From: Eretmocerus hayati
Lineage: Eukaryota > Arthropoda > Insecta > Hymenoptera > Aphelinidae
Direction: 5' to 3'
DNA length: 64,000 nt
NCBI GenBank assembly: GCA_029851415.1
Contig: CM056743.1
Span: 30,268,405-30,332,404 of the forward strand
A program made the translations under genes and the position numbers. This document shows, piece after piece, positions 1 to 11,816 of this stretch (within the stretch, counting starts at the first letter, position 1; each line of letters opens with the position of its first letter). The notes below the pieces were generated by a model. The model saw only the letters and a list, made by a program, of their open reading frames with translations. It was not told the DNA's origin and did not search any database.

Positions 1-2523
1 ACCCGCTAGCTCCAGTTTCTTAACATGTTTCAGTATCACTTCGATAGTCAATGGATATCGCTCAAGTCTATCATTCCAAGTATCAAAGGTTAGAATAGTC
101 CTATCCCACTCATCTCCCAAATTTATATCGGCACCATGATTTAATAATTCTTTCAATACTTTGCTGAAATCTTTATCATCAGACATATAGAAGTTCATGC
201 ACATCGTGAATAAAGGCGTTTCAAGACACGCATTACGAGAATCGACGTCTACACCGAGGCCAATGAATAGATCAACTACTTCTGGTTCAATACAACCTTT
301 AACATCGTGCAAAGGTGTGTGAAGATTAGAGTCTCTCAGTTTGACATCTGCGCCATACTCTATTAAGAGTCTTACAACTTCTAGTTCTGTGATTGGTTGG
401 TATATGGAGTTTACCGTCACTTGAAGTGGGGTTTTATCATGAAATTCGTGACCTTTGAGAGTTGTTCGACAGTTCGGATCAATTCCATGGTCCAAAAAAT
501 ATTTTACCCACTCTACGTGCCCTATAGCGCACGCCACATGGAACAGAGAATGTCCGTCACTTCCCACAGGATTATGAAGCAGTTTGTCATGAACGTCAGT
601 ATTTGTCGAGACTGCTGGCATGAAGTCACGGCCTACAACCAAATGGTATGGGTAATCCCCGTTGGCAGCTTTGATCGATGGATCAGCTCCCATTTTCACT
701 AATGCCACAGCATTATTAGATTCAATACTAAACATGGCAAAGTGTAAGGGCGTGAAGCCATCCCACGGTGTACCCAGATTGTGAACGGTTTGATTTATTT
801 CGTTGTGACGATCTTGAATAAATTTGTCCCTCTCACTGCGACTGCAACAGTTTCCGCAATGATGGAATAAATGCAATAAAGAAAATCCTCTATTATTGAA
901 GGAATCATTTTTGTACTTTTCATGTGACTCTAAAATACCCCACATGATTCGAAGTATTTCATCAACATTTTTTTGATTGATGATATCCCGGAATTCTGCA
1001 AACGCGACATCAAAAGCAGACAAGCCATGCTTATCAAGAGCAGAATATGAAGCACCGTGGTCTAACAGTGAGCGAGCTGTACGACTCGATCCGAATTTTG
1101 CAGCGAAATGAAGCGGGGTAAAACCCGGCCAAAACGCAGAATCAAAGTCCACGAGTGCATTGACATCCGCTCCGAGATTTATCAAATGTTCAACAGCTTC
1201 TACTTGATTGTAGATACACGCTATGTGAAAGTGAGAAAATCCATGACTGTCGGTCGAATTCCCTTTTATGCGGTCTATATGGCTGAAGAAAGAAATCACA
1301 GTTTCTTTCATGTTACGCTCGAAAGCGAGATGAAGAGGCGATTTTCCGTCGGCATTCGTAATATTTAAATCTGCACCCTGTTCTTGAAGATATTCAATGA
1401 TCTCTTTATTTCCACGCTCGACTGCCAAGTGTAAAGGAGTGTTCCCTAGCCACGTGACCGAATTAAGTTGATGCCGAATTTCAGAAAACGACTCTCTAAC
1501 ATCTTTAATGCCTCCACGAATGCAGGAATCGTGTAAGGAGGGTGGCTTTTCAATCGGTGTCACCTTCTCTTCTTTTAGTCTATCTCTGTGAAGAATAAAA
1601 TGAACGAGCTCTTCATTTCCAGTGAAATAGGTATCTTCGATCCGATCATGACCATTTTTGGAAGGAAATATCTCACGATTACCTTCCTGTAAGAGTAACT
1701 TCACGACATCGGGACAATCGTAATAAATAGCAAAATCTAATCCGGTAAACTCTGGCCAATTCGATGCTTCTCTGGGAATTTTCCCATCTATCCTGACACC
1801 ATTCTTGATGAAATATTCAACGACTTTTTTGTTGTTGCGAGTACAAGCGATGTGGAAATGCGATAAGCCCTCTGAGTTCACGGGATTCTTCGCGACTCTC
1901 ATATGAGCACTCAAAATCATATCAATTATTTGCACATTTCTTGTCATATCCGCTAAGTGTAAGGCTGTCAACTTCCTTGTGTCACTAATCGTTATATCAG
2001 CTCCAAGACTAAGAAGGCAAGAGATTGTTTCAATACTTTTAAAATGCACAGCAAAATGGAGAGGAGTAAAACCTGACCAGCGGATAGCACCAGCATTCAC
2101 GCATGTATTCACGTCTGACGGGTGTTCCAACAACTTCAGAACAACGTCAACTCGGTTTCGCATGCAAGCGATGTGTAAGTGCGTGAAATTCTCTCTGTTG
2201 GCACAATTTTTCAATCTTTCGTTGGATAACAATAAGTCTACAATGTCAAAATTTTCGAATTTGGCAGCTAACATGAGAGCTGTTTCGTCATTCTTATTCA
2301 ACACGTGTAGCGCTGCTCCTCGGTCTAGAAGTTTTCTGACGATGTCTAAATCACCCAGATATACCGATGAATGCAATGGAGACCTGAAATCTTTCTCCGG
2401 TGTACCAACGTTATCTACTGGAGTATCCTCTTCCAAGAGCGATTCTACCATTTCTCTGTGTCCATGATAGATAGCCCATTTCAATTTTCCGAATTTCTTC
2501 GGGGCTACACTTACTATTTCCAT
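1..2523 (-). CDS. Large intronless ankyrin-repeat protein (3' end outside window)
   Basis: Reading the minus strand from ATG at 2523-2521 gives 841 codons with no stop down to base 1, so the C-terminus is missing. The product is almost wholly ankyrin repeats, with many TPLHFA, LHLA and SHFHIAC cores. Related blocks of about three ankyrin repeats begin near residues 1, 109, 220, 329, 429, 547 and 658, a period of about 110 aa. Each block opens with a variant of FSHFHIAC and most have WxGFTPLHFA about 40 residues later. No signal peptide, membrane segment or catalytic motif is visible. The chosen ATG has A at -3 and G at +4. An in-frame ATG at 2577, directly after a TAA, would add 18 residues but has a poorer context. 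Ankyrin repeats usually bind other proteins; the partner here is unknown. Some hymenopteran ankyrin genes end in a PRANC domain, which would lie outside this window. Confidence 0.9.
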   Translation of the reverse strand, partial: MEIVSVAPKKFGKLKWAIYHGHREMVESLLEEDTPVDNVGTPEKDFRSPLHSSVYLGDLDIVRKLLDRGAALHVLNKNDETALMLAAKFENFDIVDLLLSNERLKNCANRENFTHLHIACMRNRVDVVLKLLEHPSDVNTCVNAGAIRWSGFTPLHFAVHFKSIETISCLLSLGADITISDTRKLTALHLADMTRNVQIIDMILSAHMRVAKNPVNSEGLSHFHIACTRNNKKVVEYFIKNGVRIDGKIPREASNWPEFTGLDFAIYYDCPDVVKLLLQEGNREIFPSKNGHDRIEDTYFTGNEELVHFILHRDRLKEEKVTPIEKPPSLHDSCIRGGIKDVRESFSEIRHQLNSVTWLGNTPLHLAVERGNKEIIEYLQEQGADLNITNADGKSPLHLAFERNMKETVISFFSHIDRIKGNSTDSHGFSHFHIACIYNQVEAVEHLINLGADVNALVDFDSAFWPGFTPLHFAAKFGSSRTARSLLDHGASYSALDKHGLSAFDVAFAEFRDIINQKNVDEILRIMWGILESHEKYKNDSFNNRGFSLLHLFHHCGNCCSRSERDKFIQDRHNEINQTVHNLGTPWDGFTPLHFAMFSIESNNAVALVKMGADPSIKAANGDYPYHLVVGRDFMPAVSTNTDVHDKLLHNPVGSDGHSLFHVACAIGHVEWVKYFLDHGIDPNCRTTLKGHEFHDKTPLQVTVNSIYQPITELEVVRLLIEYGADVKLRDSNLHTPLHDVKGCIEPEVVDLFIGLGVDVDSRNACLETPLFTMCMNFYMSDDKDFSKVLKELLNHGADINLGDEWDRTILTFDTWNDRLERYPLTIEVILKHVKKLELAG

Positions 2524-5500
2524 AATTTCAGCGACAAAGATGGTTTTTAAGCACTGAACTGTGAAAACGAGATTCATTTACCAATTTAATGAACAGAAAT
2601 TACGAAATAAGGAAATTATCGTCAAGTTATTCTTACCCCAAAGAAATTCAGTCTCTGTCAAACTCTGCCATGACCATCCTCTCGATAGTAAATGATATTA
2701 TAACATTTTTCTTTTCCCATGTGTCAATCATAACAATTCAAAAATTGGTATACATGTATGCCAGCTCTTTGATGATACACTAATTACAATGGTTTTGTAA
2801 TCAATTAGACATCAACTGAAACATACAAATGAAATGTCCAGGTAAGTTGTCTAGTTGGCCGACAGAGATAAATGTTTTGCACAATTTTAGCTGAACATTG
2901 TAAAACTTTACCGTTATTTTAGAATCTAAACCTAGAACAATAAGATGCACCCGTTCCCCCTTGAATACTTATCAGCTTATCCAGGACAATAATTTGCACA
3001 AAACTTGCGATCTTGTCATTGGATAATAACTACACAGCTGCTCCGATAATTGAAGCACATCAAGCTGATCAAGTGAATGAGCGAACAAAAAACAGCCAAC
3101 CCTTACCAAGAAGACCCGAGCTCTCTGATCTCATTCGCTAAATTGGTGATTAGGTTGGAACAGTATCACATTTTCATACAAGAGAAATGTGTAGCACAAC
3201 GAGCTCAAGCAGGATAAATAGGAATTTTCAAGACCAAAGTTACCAAGATTTTCAAAAAAATTAGTGTACGCTTTGTCTAAATGCACACTGGAGAAATTAT
3301 TATTGATAACGAACAATACTTAATGATTTCCTTGAAGCACAACTCAGCGAAATTGTGCTAACATGATGACAATCATTGGCATCATTCGTAAGTCTGATTC
3401 AGTAAAGCCAACGCAAAATAAAACTATTTTCAATCACTTCTCTTACTCCTCTAAAGCAAAAGAAGATGAAGCCAAGACTGGGAAAAAAGTGATACACTCA
3501 CAACAGTCAAATTCATCACAAAAGTAGTGCTCCTCTCAAAAACAAAACATGCTGAGATAATAACTCAACATCAAACCTCATTAAAGATGTTCTAAATTAC
3601 ATACTCTTTCTAATTCTTATTCTCAGAGTGACTTGAGACATCAACTTTCATCAAGAGGTATAGTTTGGCTCTGTGTCTTTACCGATGTATGCAAAATCTC
3701 ATTTCAAAAGCATGAAATTTGGCTGCTCTGAGATTTTTTTCCTGAGATCCAAAATTTGAATTTATAGGTAACATTTGAATATTTGATAAATTGAAAACAT
3801 GGCAGTGCTGGTCATCCACTCACCACATGATATGCATCAGTATTCCTTTCAGAAACAAGAGAGAATCATGGTTGAGAATGACTTGCCTGTATGTTAATCT
3901 AAATTTTATCGAGCTGACTCAAAAGTTTTCAAAGTGACTGTGATTACTCACAGCTTGTATCAAACAATGTCCTTACAGAGCATATGAAACATCATTCTAT
4001 GTTTCATATGCTCACTTAGAAACACTTAGACGTGATGGTTAATAAACTTACTTTGATCAATCTCGAAAACGATTCAAACAACAAAAGAATGAAGTGAATG
4101 CATTGATTTGTGACACAATTACTTGAATGAATCAATCTTGATGGTATTGCCACCAGGATAGGTCTAGGACGTTAATTCAAAAAATATCTCTAGATTGCTA
4201 TGCACAACAAATCGCTCTCGATCACAACCTTTTGTAATTTCTGAGTCACATGGTAGACAATGTCTCTAGGGTTGACAATTTATACTATTGCCTGCAAGCT
4301 TGGATAATGAGCAAACAATGAATGGAATTGATCCAACCCAAGGCAGAACTCTGTACAGGTTCCGATCTTTGTTCTTTCCAGTGTGAGTTATGAGAAACAG
4401 AGGGCTTTGAGTTGAGAAAAGTGATGCATGATTATAATGGCATCAAATAAGCTCAATGTACAAGAGATGCTTATGACCATGTCTAATTTCCCCACATAGT
4501 TGTAGCAGTAGTATTTTAGAATCCAAAAGTACATATTATGTATCAAAGAATACTTGAGGGTGGACCGTTTAGGGGAGTCATTTTTTGTTCAACATGAGAA
4601 GTATGTATACATGAGAAAAGTTAGCAAAACTCGGTCCACATTTATGGCAGTTATGAACTATGGAAAAGAAAGAACTCACGGTTCCAAAAGAGGTTTCCTT
4701 CGAACTGTCAAGAAACACCGCAAATAAATATTTCTGGTGACACCGGCTACAATAATGATCACAACATGAACACAATAATACGAAACAGTTATGTCGGCGC
4801 GGCCATACATATGTGCCATGAGGCACCATGAGGCCCATGAGGCATGAGATGAGGGACTCTAGCAGACGACATATTCACTCCATCCGAAATTCGGAACGCA
4901 TCATCTAAAAAAAAAAGAATACCGCTAAGTAGCACAAGAGAATAAGTGGTATGATTACCGCTTAATATTACTTAATATCATCTATGCAATAATCCCTATC
5001 TATGCAATAATGTCTATCTATTCGTTGATGCCCCAGAGCTATAAAATCAATTTATGGATTTCACAAAATGTCAGAGAGAATTCCTCTAGGCACGGCACTC
5101 TTCGAAGATACACGTTCATTATGTGTTTCAGTCTCACTCATCAATCAATCGTGCATTTTCTCTATTTTCTCTGTAATGTAAAGAGATCTGTCCCAAAAAT
5201 TCACGAACGCTACGCAACAAGTGGGAACTTCAAGTCTCTCGAGTACTTTTGAATTTCGCGCGCGTTTCACGAGCAGACAAAAATTTCTAGCAGACAAAGC
5301 ATGATCATCGGAATCACCTTCACGATTTCACATTCTATTTATTAGAACTCTTATCTTAAGCTAACAATCATAACAGATTCTCAAAAAAAGTTTAATTTTC
5401 TCTGTGAAAAATCATTGATTGACAGCGAGCGATTATTATGCAAGCGCTGTACAAATCTTGCCTCATCCAATCTCTTCATCTCCCTCCCTTGTCCTCTCTG

Positions 5501-5898
5501 GTTTGGTTTGGCAGTCACCTCCCCCAACAAAAAAACTGCTCAAGCTCAAGCACAGCTGATAACAAATATAGCTCGAAGCTAAAATATACCTCTACTTCAT
5601 CCGGGACAAGTTTGCGTGCAGCAGTACATGTGAGTTTGTGAGCCACTGCTAATAAAACTGCAGTGCCATTACGCACGCATTATAAACAGAGAGTTGCAGC
5701 AGCCAAAACACGCACTGTCACGGGATTCAAGGCCACTGCACCGCTATACCAACATCCACCACCGGCTCTCTTACAGTTTTTCCAAGAAGGAAAGAGTTGC
5801 AGTTTGATTGATCGTCGACGGACGAAGGTCCACCCGCCGTTGCAGCTCATTAGATATTCAAGTGATTATAATCAGCCAAAGGCTGCTGCAACTACAAG
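2524..5898. other. Divergent intergenic spacer
   Basis: This stretch lies between the minus-strand ankyrin gene and the plus-strand carrier gene and must hold both promoters. No open frame in it resembles a known protein. An exact inverted repeat sits at 3978-4013. The segment from about 5400 to 5898 is less AT-rich and probably contains the carrier 5' UTR, with several upstream ATGs (for example at 5438 and 5663) that start short unrelated frames. No clear TATA box or start site could be assigned. Confidence 0.6.
3978..4013. repeat. Perfect 15-bp inverted repeat with 6-bp loop
   Basis: GAGCATATGAAACAT at 3978-3992 is followed by the loop CATTCT and its exact reverse complement at 3999-4013. 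It lies in non-coding spacer, and no poly-T run or gene end is next to it. It could be a chance hairpin or a small remnant of a mobile element. Confidence 0.7.
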
Positions 5899-7488
5899 AT
5901 GGGCGAAAAAACTGTGCCCAACAGCATCAAGTTCCTGATAGGAGGCACATCCGGGTGAGTCCACGTTTGTGATTATTTTCAAGTTTAAAAACGTTATTGG
6001 AAGTTTGTGAGAGGTCTAGTATTTTTGGAAGTCGTCTTATCAAGCAAGATTACTTTGTAATCAGAGAAAGTGTTTGAGAGATGAACGTGGTCATTGAGTG
6101 CACAGTGGTATTGACCCAATATTGATGTAAAATCAATCCTGTAATCCATGTCAATCATTTGAACCCTTTGAGAATGAGGGGGTGGAAACTGGAAGCTGAA
6201 ATATGAGCTATCAGTTATGTAATTTTCATATTTTTACAGTATGGCAGCAACATGCTTTGTGCAGCCTCTGGATCTCATCAAGAATCGTATGCAGCTCAGC
6301 GGTACAAAAGTTTCTACTGTTTCTGTGATCTCGTCAATAATTAAGAATGAAGGTGTAATGGCCATGTACTCTGGTCTATCTGCTGGTCTTATGAGGCAGG
6401 CCACTTATACGACAACAAGGCTTGGTATTTACACATGGCTCTTTGAACTGGCTTCGTGAGTATTCCCCAGAAAATATTTGCATAGTCTCCTACTATGAGC
6501 AAATAATCCAAATGATAATCGTGACATATTACAGAAAAGAAGGTCAGCCAAGTTTTCTTGTCAAAGCTGGTCTTGGAATGACTGCTGGATGTGTTGGAGC
6601 TTTCGTTGGGACTCCAGCTGAAGTTGCACTGATACGCATGACAGCAGATGGACGCCTGCCCTTAGGTGAGACTTTAGTAGGATTCTAAAGTTTAGTTAGT
6701 GGATGATAAACTTGCTCAATTTTCATTTGATGGTTGTGTTGCGTGGGAGTACTTCCCTTTTTCTTTCATCTACTTTGTCCTGGCATTAAGCCAAGAAAAA
6801 CATCTCAATCAATGACCTTGAGAATCAATTTCAATTTTGTCTCATTTTCAGCTGAAAGAAGGAACTACAAGAATGTATTCGATGCCTTACTTCGTATCAC
6901 TAAAGAAGAGGGTCTTTTGACATTGTGGCGAGGAGCTATTCCAACCATGGGAAGAGCCATGGTTGTCAATGCAGCTCAATTGGCCTCATATTCTCAAGCT
7001 AAGCAAGCTCTCCTTGACACAGGTAATTATTTCAACTTTCAAAAAATTCCACACATGCTAATAGATAGAACAAACAACTATGTTCTTTTCAAATTTTACA
7101 GGTTACTTTGAGGAGAATATAACATTACACTTTGCAAGCTCTATGATTTCTGGTCTAGTCACAACAGCTGCTTCAATGCCTGTTGATATCGCCAAAACAA
7201 GGTCAGATACTTAATGATTCATTTCTCACTTGATCTTTCTTTGATGCCTCTGCATTGAACACTGTATGACTTTTTCTTACTTTTAGGATACAAAACATGA
7301 AGATGATTGATGGGAAACCAGAATTCAAAGGTGCTATTGATGTGTTGACCAAAGTTGTTAGACATGAGGGATTATTTGCCTTATGGAAAGGATTCTTCCC
7401 TTACTATGCTAGGCTTGGACCACATACTGTCTTAACATTCATCTTCTTAGAACAAATGACATCTGCTTACAAAAACAAGTTTGCATGA
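5899..7488 (+). CDS. SLC25A11: Mitochondrial 2-oxoglutarate/malate carrier (SLC25A11 type)
   Basis: Exons 5899-5954, 6240-6455, 6535-6665, 6852-7022, 7102-7201 and 7287-7488 join in frame to 291 codons plus TGA; all five introns are GT-AG. The protein exchanges 2-oxoglutarate for malate across the inner mitochondrial membrane as part of the malate-aspartate shuttle. All three carrier signatures are present: QPLDLIKNR at 27-35, TPAEVALIR at 117-125 and MPVDIAKTR at 217-225, which gives the usual three repeats of two helices. Long stretches match the animal oxoglutarate carrier, including SGLSAGLMRQATYTTTRLG and LGPHTVLTFIFLEQM, which separates it from the dicarboxylate carrier. The start ATG has A at -3 and G at +4, and the N-terminus is somewhat shorter than in mammals. 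Nothing is broken; it appears to be a complete functional gene. Phase continuity across every junction makes the model firm. Confidence 0.96.
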
Positions 7489-8200
7489 TCACTCAAACCA
7501 AAGCGGTCAGTTTCACAATTCCAATGATTCAAGATCGGAATTTGACGGTGATTTATTTTTTATTTTGTTCAGTACAACGCTTCCCAAGAACGAAACATTC
7601 TTTCTGCATTCTTTCATGAATACAAAGTCGTCAGGAACGATCAAACAGTGCCCAATCTGTGTTCGCATGCAAATTATAGATACACATATTCTATTTTGTA
7701 TACCATTTTAACTGTATAATCAAGAAGAAATTTGCGTGTGGGCAACAATTGTTATTAATGTCAGACTCTATACTATGTATAGTTAGATGGGCTAGATGAA
7801 GTATAGAAATATTTTCTTGGATAAGACAAATACTGTTGAAGAGATAGTTTTATTGAATATTTTCATGATGAAAGCTAAAGGCAGAATTTAATATCGTCGC
7901 ATAGAGAAATTCTACGCTATTACGGTTATTGAATAGGCTAGCAATCCAGTTTGAAATATTTAGAACAAGTTGAAGCCTAAAAAAAGTTTTATACACACCT
8001 CTCAACGTTACTTGTCTTAGAAAGGCAGCAATGACTGGGACGTTGCAGTAAATATGTATGTACAATATCTTTGTGACGTATTCTTTTCATCCATTCCAGA
8101 TGTATCATTTTCTGTAACTATCTTGTATTTTCTAGTCTCTTCTGAGGATATTTGAATTTTTATCGCCATCTATGTTACTGCAGATTTTGAAATCGCAAGA

Positions 8201-8206
8201 AATAAA
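8201..8206 (+). promoter_or_regulatory. Candidate poly(A) signal of the carrier gene
   Basis: An AATAAA lies about 710 bases past the carrier stop codon in AT-rich sequence. It is a canonical hexamer in a plausible place, but AATAAA is common by chance here, and an earlier weaker signal may be used. Confidence 0.4.
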
Positions 8207-8654
8207 TTTATTTAACTACAAAGTAATCCCGTTTGAGTAAGAACGATTCTCTTTAATGTAAAAATTATGATTGATTCTACGTCGACGGATTACATTCGAC
8301 TTTTTGTGAAGAAGTGTTCCAAATCCACACCAAACGGAATGAAATTTTCTAAATACAAAACCGTAAAAATAGCCCCATAGACGGTCGACAGTTCCAAGCA
8401 AGTGCTCATCAAAATCATTGTTGATTCTATTGCAGAGAATCGTCTGTCTTCGGTGTAAAATTTCTGACCGATTCAATGTATTCAGTTTGGCAAAGACTTT
8501 TTAAACGTTGGAAAGATACATTTATTCGCGTACGGTCAAACGAGCATGGCCAGTAATAAGACCATTCTCCGTCAATCAACTAGATTTTCCTTCGTTTCAA
8601 ATTAAATATTCGTATGCACTGTAATTCAGTCGAAAAATGTTGAAGATAATCCTC

Positions 8655-8680
8655 ATTTTGAAGACCACCATCTTCAAAAT
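8655..8680. repeat. 10-bp perfect inverted repeat
   Basis: ATTTTGAAGA and TCTTCAAAAT face each other across the 6-base loop CCACCA. It is about 1.2 kb beyond the carrier stop. No function is assigned. Confidence 0.5.
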
Positions 8681-11640
8681 CCTGGATCTCGAAAATCGAT
8701 TGAAACGATTCATACGGTATAACTATTTTGAAAAATTCACATGAATGAATCTCATGACACCGCCCGAAGTATCTGGACTTTTTTGTGACCCGAATGAATC
8801 TGTCTCCCGAATTGCGAGGTTTCTTTCGTTGGTGTATCTCGAAGAACTCTCAAACGATTTTGATCCATGTGGGTTCCTTTTAAAGAACTTCAGGTTCCAG
8901 AGCTTAATTGCGGGTCATTTTTTGATATCGGATAGCATTACTATTATTCGCTCACAACAAAACTTGATTCAATATTGAAAAATTTTATCGCTCTTATTCT
9001 GTGTTGTTGCGATCAGAAGTTATTCCGACCGATTTGGACAAGCAAGTAGAGATTCAAATCGTCGATCATATGAAGATATGATACAATTCGTGCCTCTATC
9101 ACTAAGTACTTATATGGGACCAGAAATACATTTCGCAGATCTAAATCTACTATCAAACTATGGAAGACTCGACTATTATCAAATGTTTTAAATGTGTGTT
9201 TGGACCCGATCCCTCCGTTGATTCAATACTGTTCGTCAAGACTCCTCTCAGAAAACAATTGCCCATGACGTTTAAATGACACAAGGTTTGTACCAAACTT
9301 ACGTACTTTTGAAAATATGATTTCGTTCATTTATATACAATAAAACAATCAAACTTGATTTTCAATATGCATAATATTTATTAGTAATATTTACATGCAA
9401 GATTTCAGCTAGACCGAGTCATCTTGGTCTTACACTTACAATGAAAGACAAACGCAATAAGACAGAAACAAACGAACAAATGATACAAAAGGTGATAATA
9501 CACAATGATGTTTACTTGGGAATTTATAATAATATAGTAACTCTAACAACTCACAACTTCATCAATACTTTGCAAGCTTGCATCTTGCTATTTATACGAA
9601 TTTGGTCGGTTTTCACCGAACTTATTCTTCAAAAATTCGTATTTCCTGTTTATAGCTCGTCATTTGATGTGACGGATAATCATAGACAACAATATACGCA
9701 GTTATCATGACTCATATATTCACAAGCCATTATGATTCGAGGCCGTTTCGATTTTATATCAGACAGATTTTCCGCTTACTTCGCCTTTGCGCGAAATTCA
9801 TCAGGGCAAAATGATTAACTAGCTACATTCTCTTTCACTTCAAAAAATCTACTTTCACACATTCAATTTAGAATAACGCACTCATGCTAACATCATGGGT
9901 AGATGCCTGGTGGCTTCAATTAAGGAAAGTTTCCACTCAAACTTGATATCTAATTTGTTCGTAAAAGTTGTTTGGGTTGATGATGAACAATTCCTTGCAT
10001 TTATAATGTTACGAGCTAATACTAGCAAAAATTTCTAACACTGCTGATTACTTTGGTCTTTCAAGTCAACTTTCGAGTTTGGGGGTAAATTAGATATTCA
10101 AAGAAAGCATGAGAGATGGTTTCATCAAGCTCTTTGTTTGTCAATTCAAAAACAAACCTTTTATGTTCGGATTGGTTGGGAAATCACACAACTCAATGAT
10201 ATTACTTCTAAATTGAAAAATACCCGTCCGATATAAATCGAGAGGAGATACATGTAAAGTGAAGATGATGCATAATTCCGTTATTTTGTAGAGAAAAATA
10301 GTTTCAATCACTAATTGAATAAGTATGAAAAAACTTACACTCGTAGAATTGAAAATGAGAAGCATTAGACTTACAACAAATGAGCTCTTCATTTTGAGAG
10401 CAATGCTCAAATAACGATGTAAGTTTGCAAACTCCGTCACTTCAATGAGTCAACAATTTTTACGTCATCTTGACAGTCCAATCTCTTTTATAAAATTCGT
10501 TTTTGTTTAGACACAGAGAGATTCATATTGACAAAGAACATTAAGATCGCACATAGATTTATAAAAAATACTCATCCACGAATAAGCGACGTGCTAATTT
10601 CAAAGTAAGATTTTGATCAATCCTTACAATTTTCCATGATCATTAAAAGCTATTCGATTGCTTGAATTGGATCTGATATTGATATCAACTCACATTTAAC
10701 ATCAACATATCTGACCAATTTGATTTTTCAAAAATTGAATTTCTAATTATCTTCGATTTGCGAATTATTCAATCTCAATAATGATAAAATACTAATAGTT
10801 ATCATATACAATTACACAACTTGGTCGAATCAATTGGGATTGCTCTTCAATATTTGAATCAGAAAGATGAAGAAGATAACTATCAATAGACGATCAATTT
10901 ACACTATCTTTTGAGCACTGATTCCACAAAAAAAAATACAATGAAGCATGTTTTTATCACATTAAACAGCGAAGTATTACTCAATGCTTTGAAAAAAAAA
11001 ACTTCTTTCATACTATACATATGTAATAACTTTAATACATATCATACAGTTATCTATTAGCTATGAAAAACAAAATCGTCGACATTATTTTTTATAACGT
11101 TGATTACTTGGAATATTTGACTATTATCGCTCAAGAAAACTTGATTTTCCCATTCAAAAAACTAACTGCGATGCAAGCTTGTCATTTTGTGTACTTTCCC
11201 TCTAAGATATCGCAGCGGCAGTGGAAAAATAATCATAGGCTTCACGGATTATTTGATAATCGCGTGAAAAATCAAGTCAGTATTTCTGAAGTATTTTGAA
11301 ATTTTCTTTTGGAAATAATTGGGTTATCTTTTCGCGTTCTTATACGTTCAATCTATTCATAATAATGAATTTTACAATTACTTGTTGATTCAAATGAGAC
11401 ACATGAAAGATTTTTAATGTAATTTTTTCAGTCTTATCACACGTGGTCTACTTTGATGTGTGAATGTCTTGTTTTTCTACACTTTGATATTCTTAATATT
11501 TACACGTCAACTGCAATATAGAGGCTTTAAGATGGAATCGAGCTGATTAACATGCATTCATATGTATTACTCAGCAAAGAAATTATTCAGTATGATTACT
11601 TTTCGTTGTCAATTTCATATTCCAGACAAAAAAGTACAAT

Positions 11641-11816
11641 TACAGTAGAACCTGTCAAATTGGACACCGCGTATGTTAAACAACCTGGCAAGTTGAACAC
11701 TGTCTAATGGAACGAAAAATTTTTTATCCCATATATTCATATTAAGTTGGATACCTCGTTATGTTGGCCACTTTTTCTCGGAACCAAAGTGTCCAACTTA
11801 GACAGATTCTACTGTA
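11641..11816. mobile_element. Short terminal-inverted-repeat element (MITE), pogo/mariner-like
   Basis: The left end reads TACAGTAGAACCTGTC and the reverse complement of the right end reads TACAGTAGAATCTGTC. The similarity continues inward through a TTGGACAC motif, giving terminal repeats of about 28 bp with a few mismatches. The element is 176 bp including the TA at each edge, which fits a TA target. There is no coding capacity. CAGTAGA-type ends and TA targets are typical of the Tc1/mariner/pogo superfamily; the exact family is inferred. Confidence 0.75.

Noticed and set aside
1979..2467. 162-codon plus-strand open frame
   Set aside because: It is the antisense shadow of the ankyrin-repeat frame on the minus strand, whose protein is clearly meaningful. 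The same applies to the frames at 397-702 and 1108-1368.
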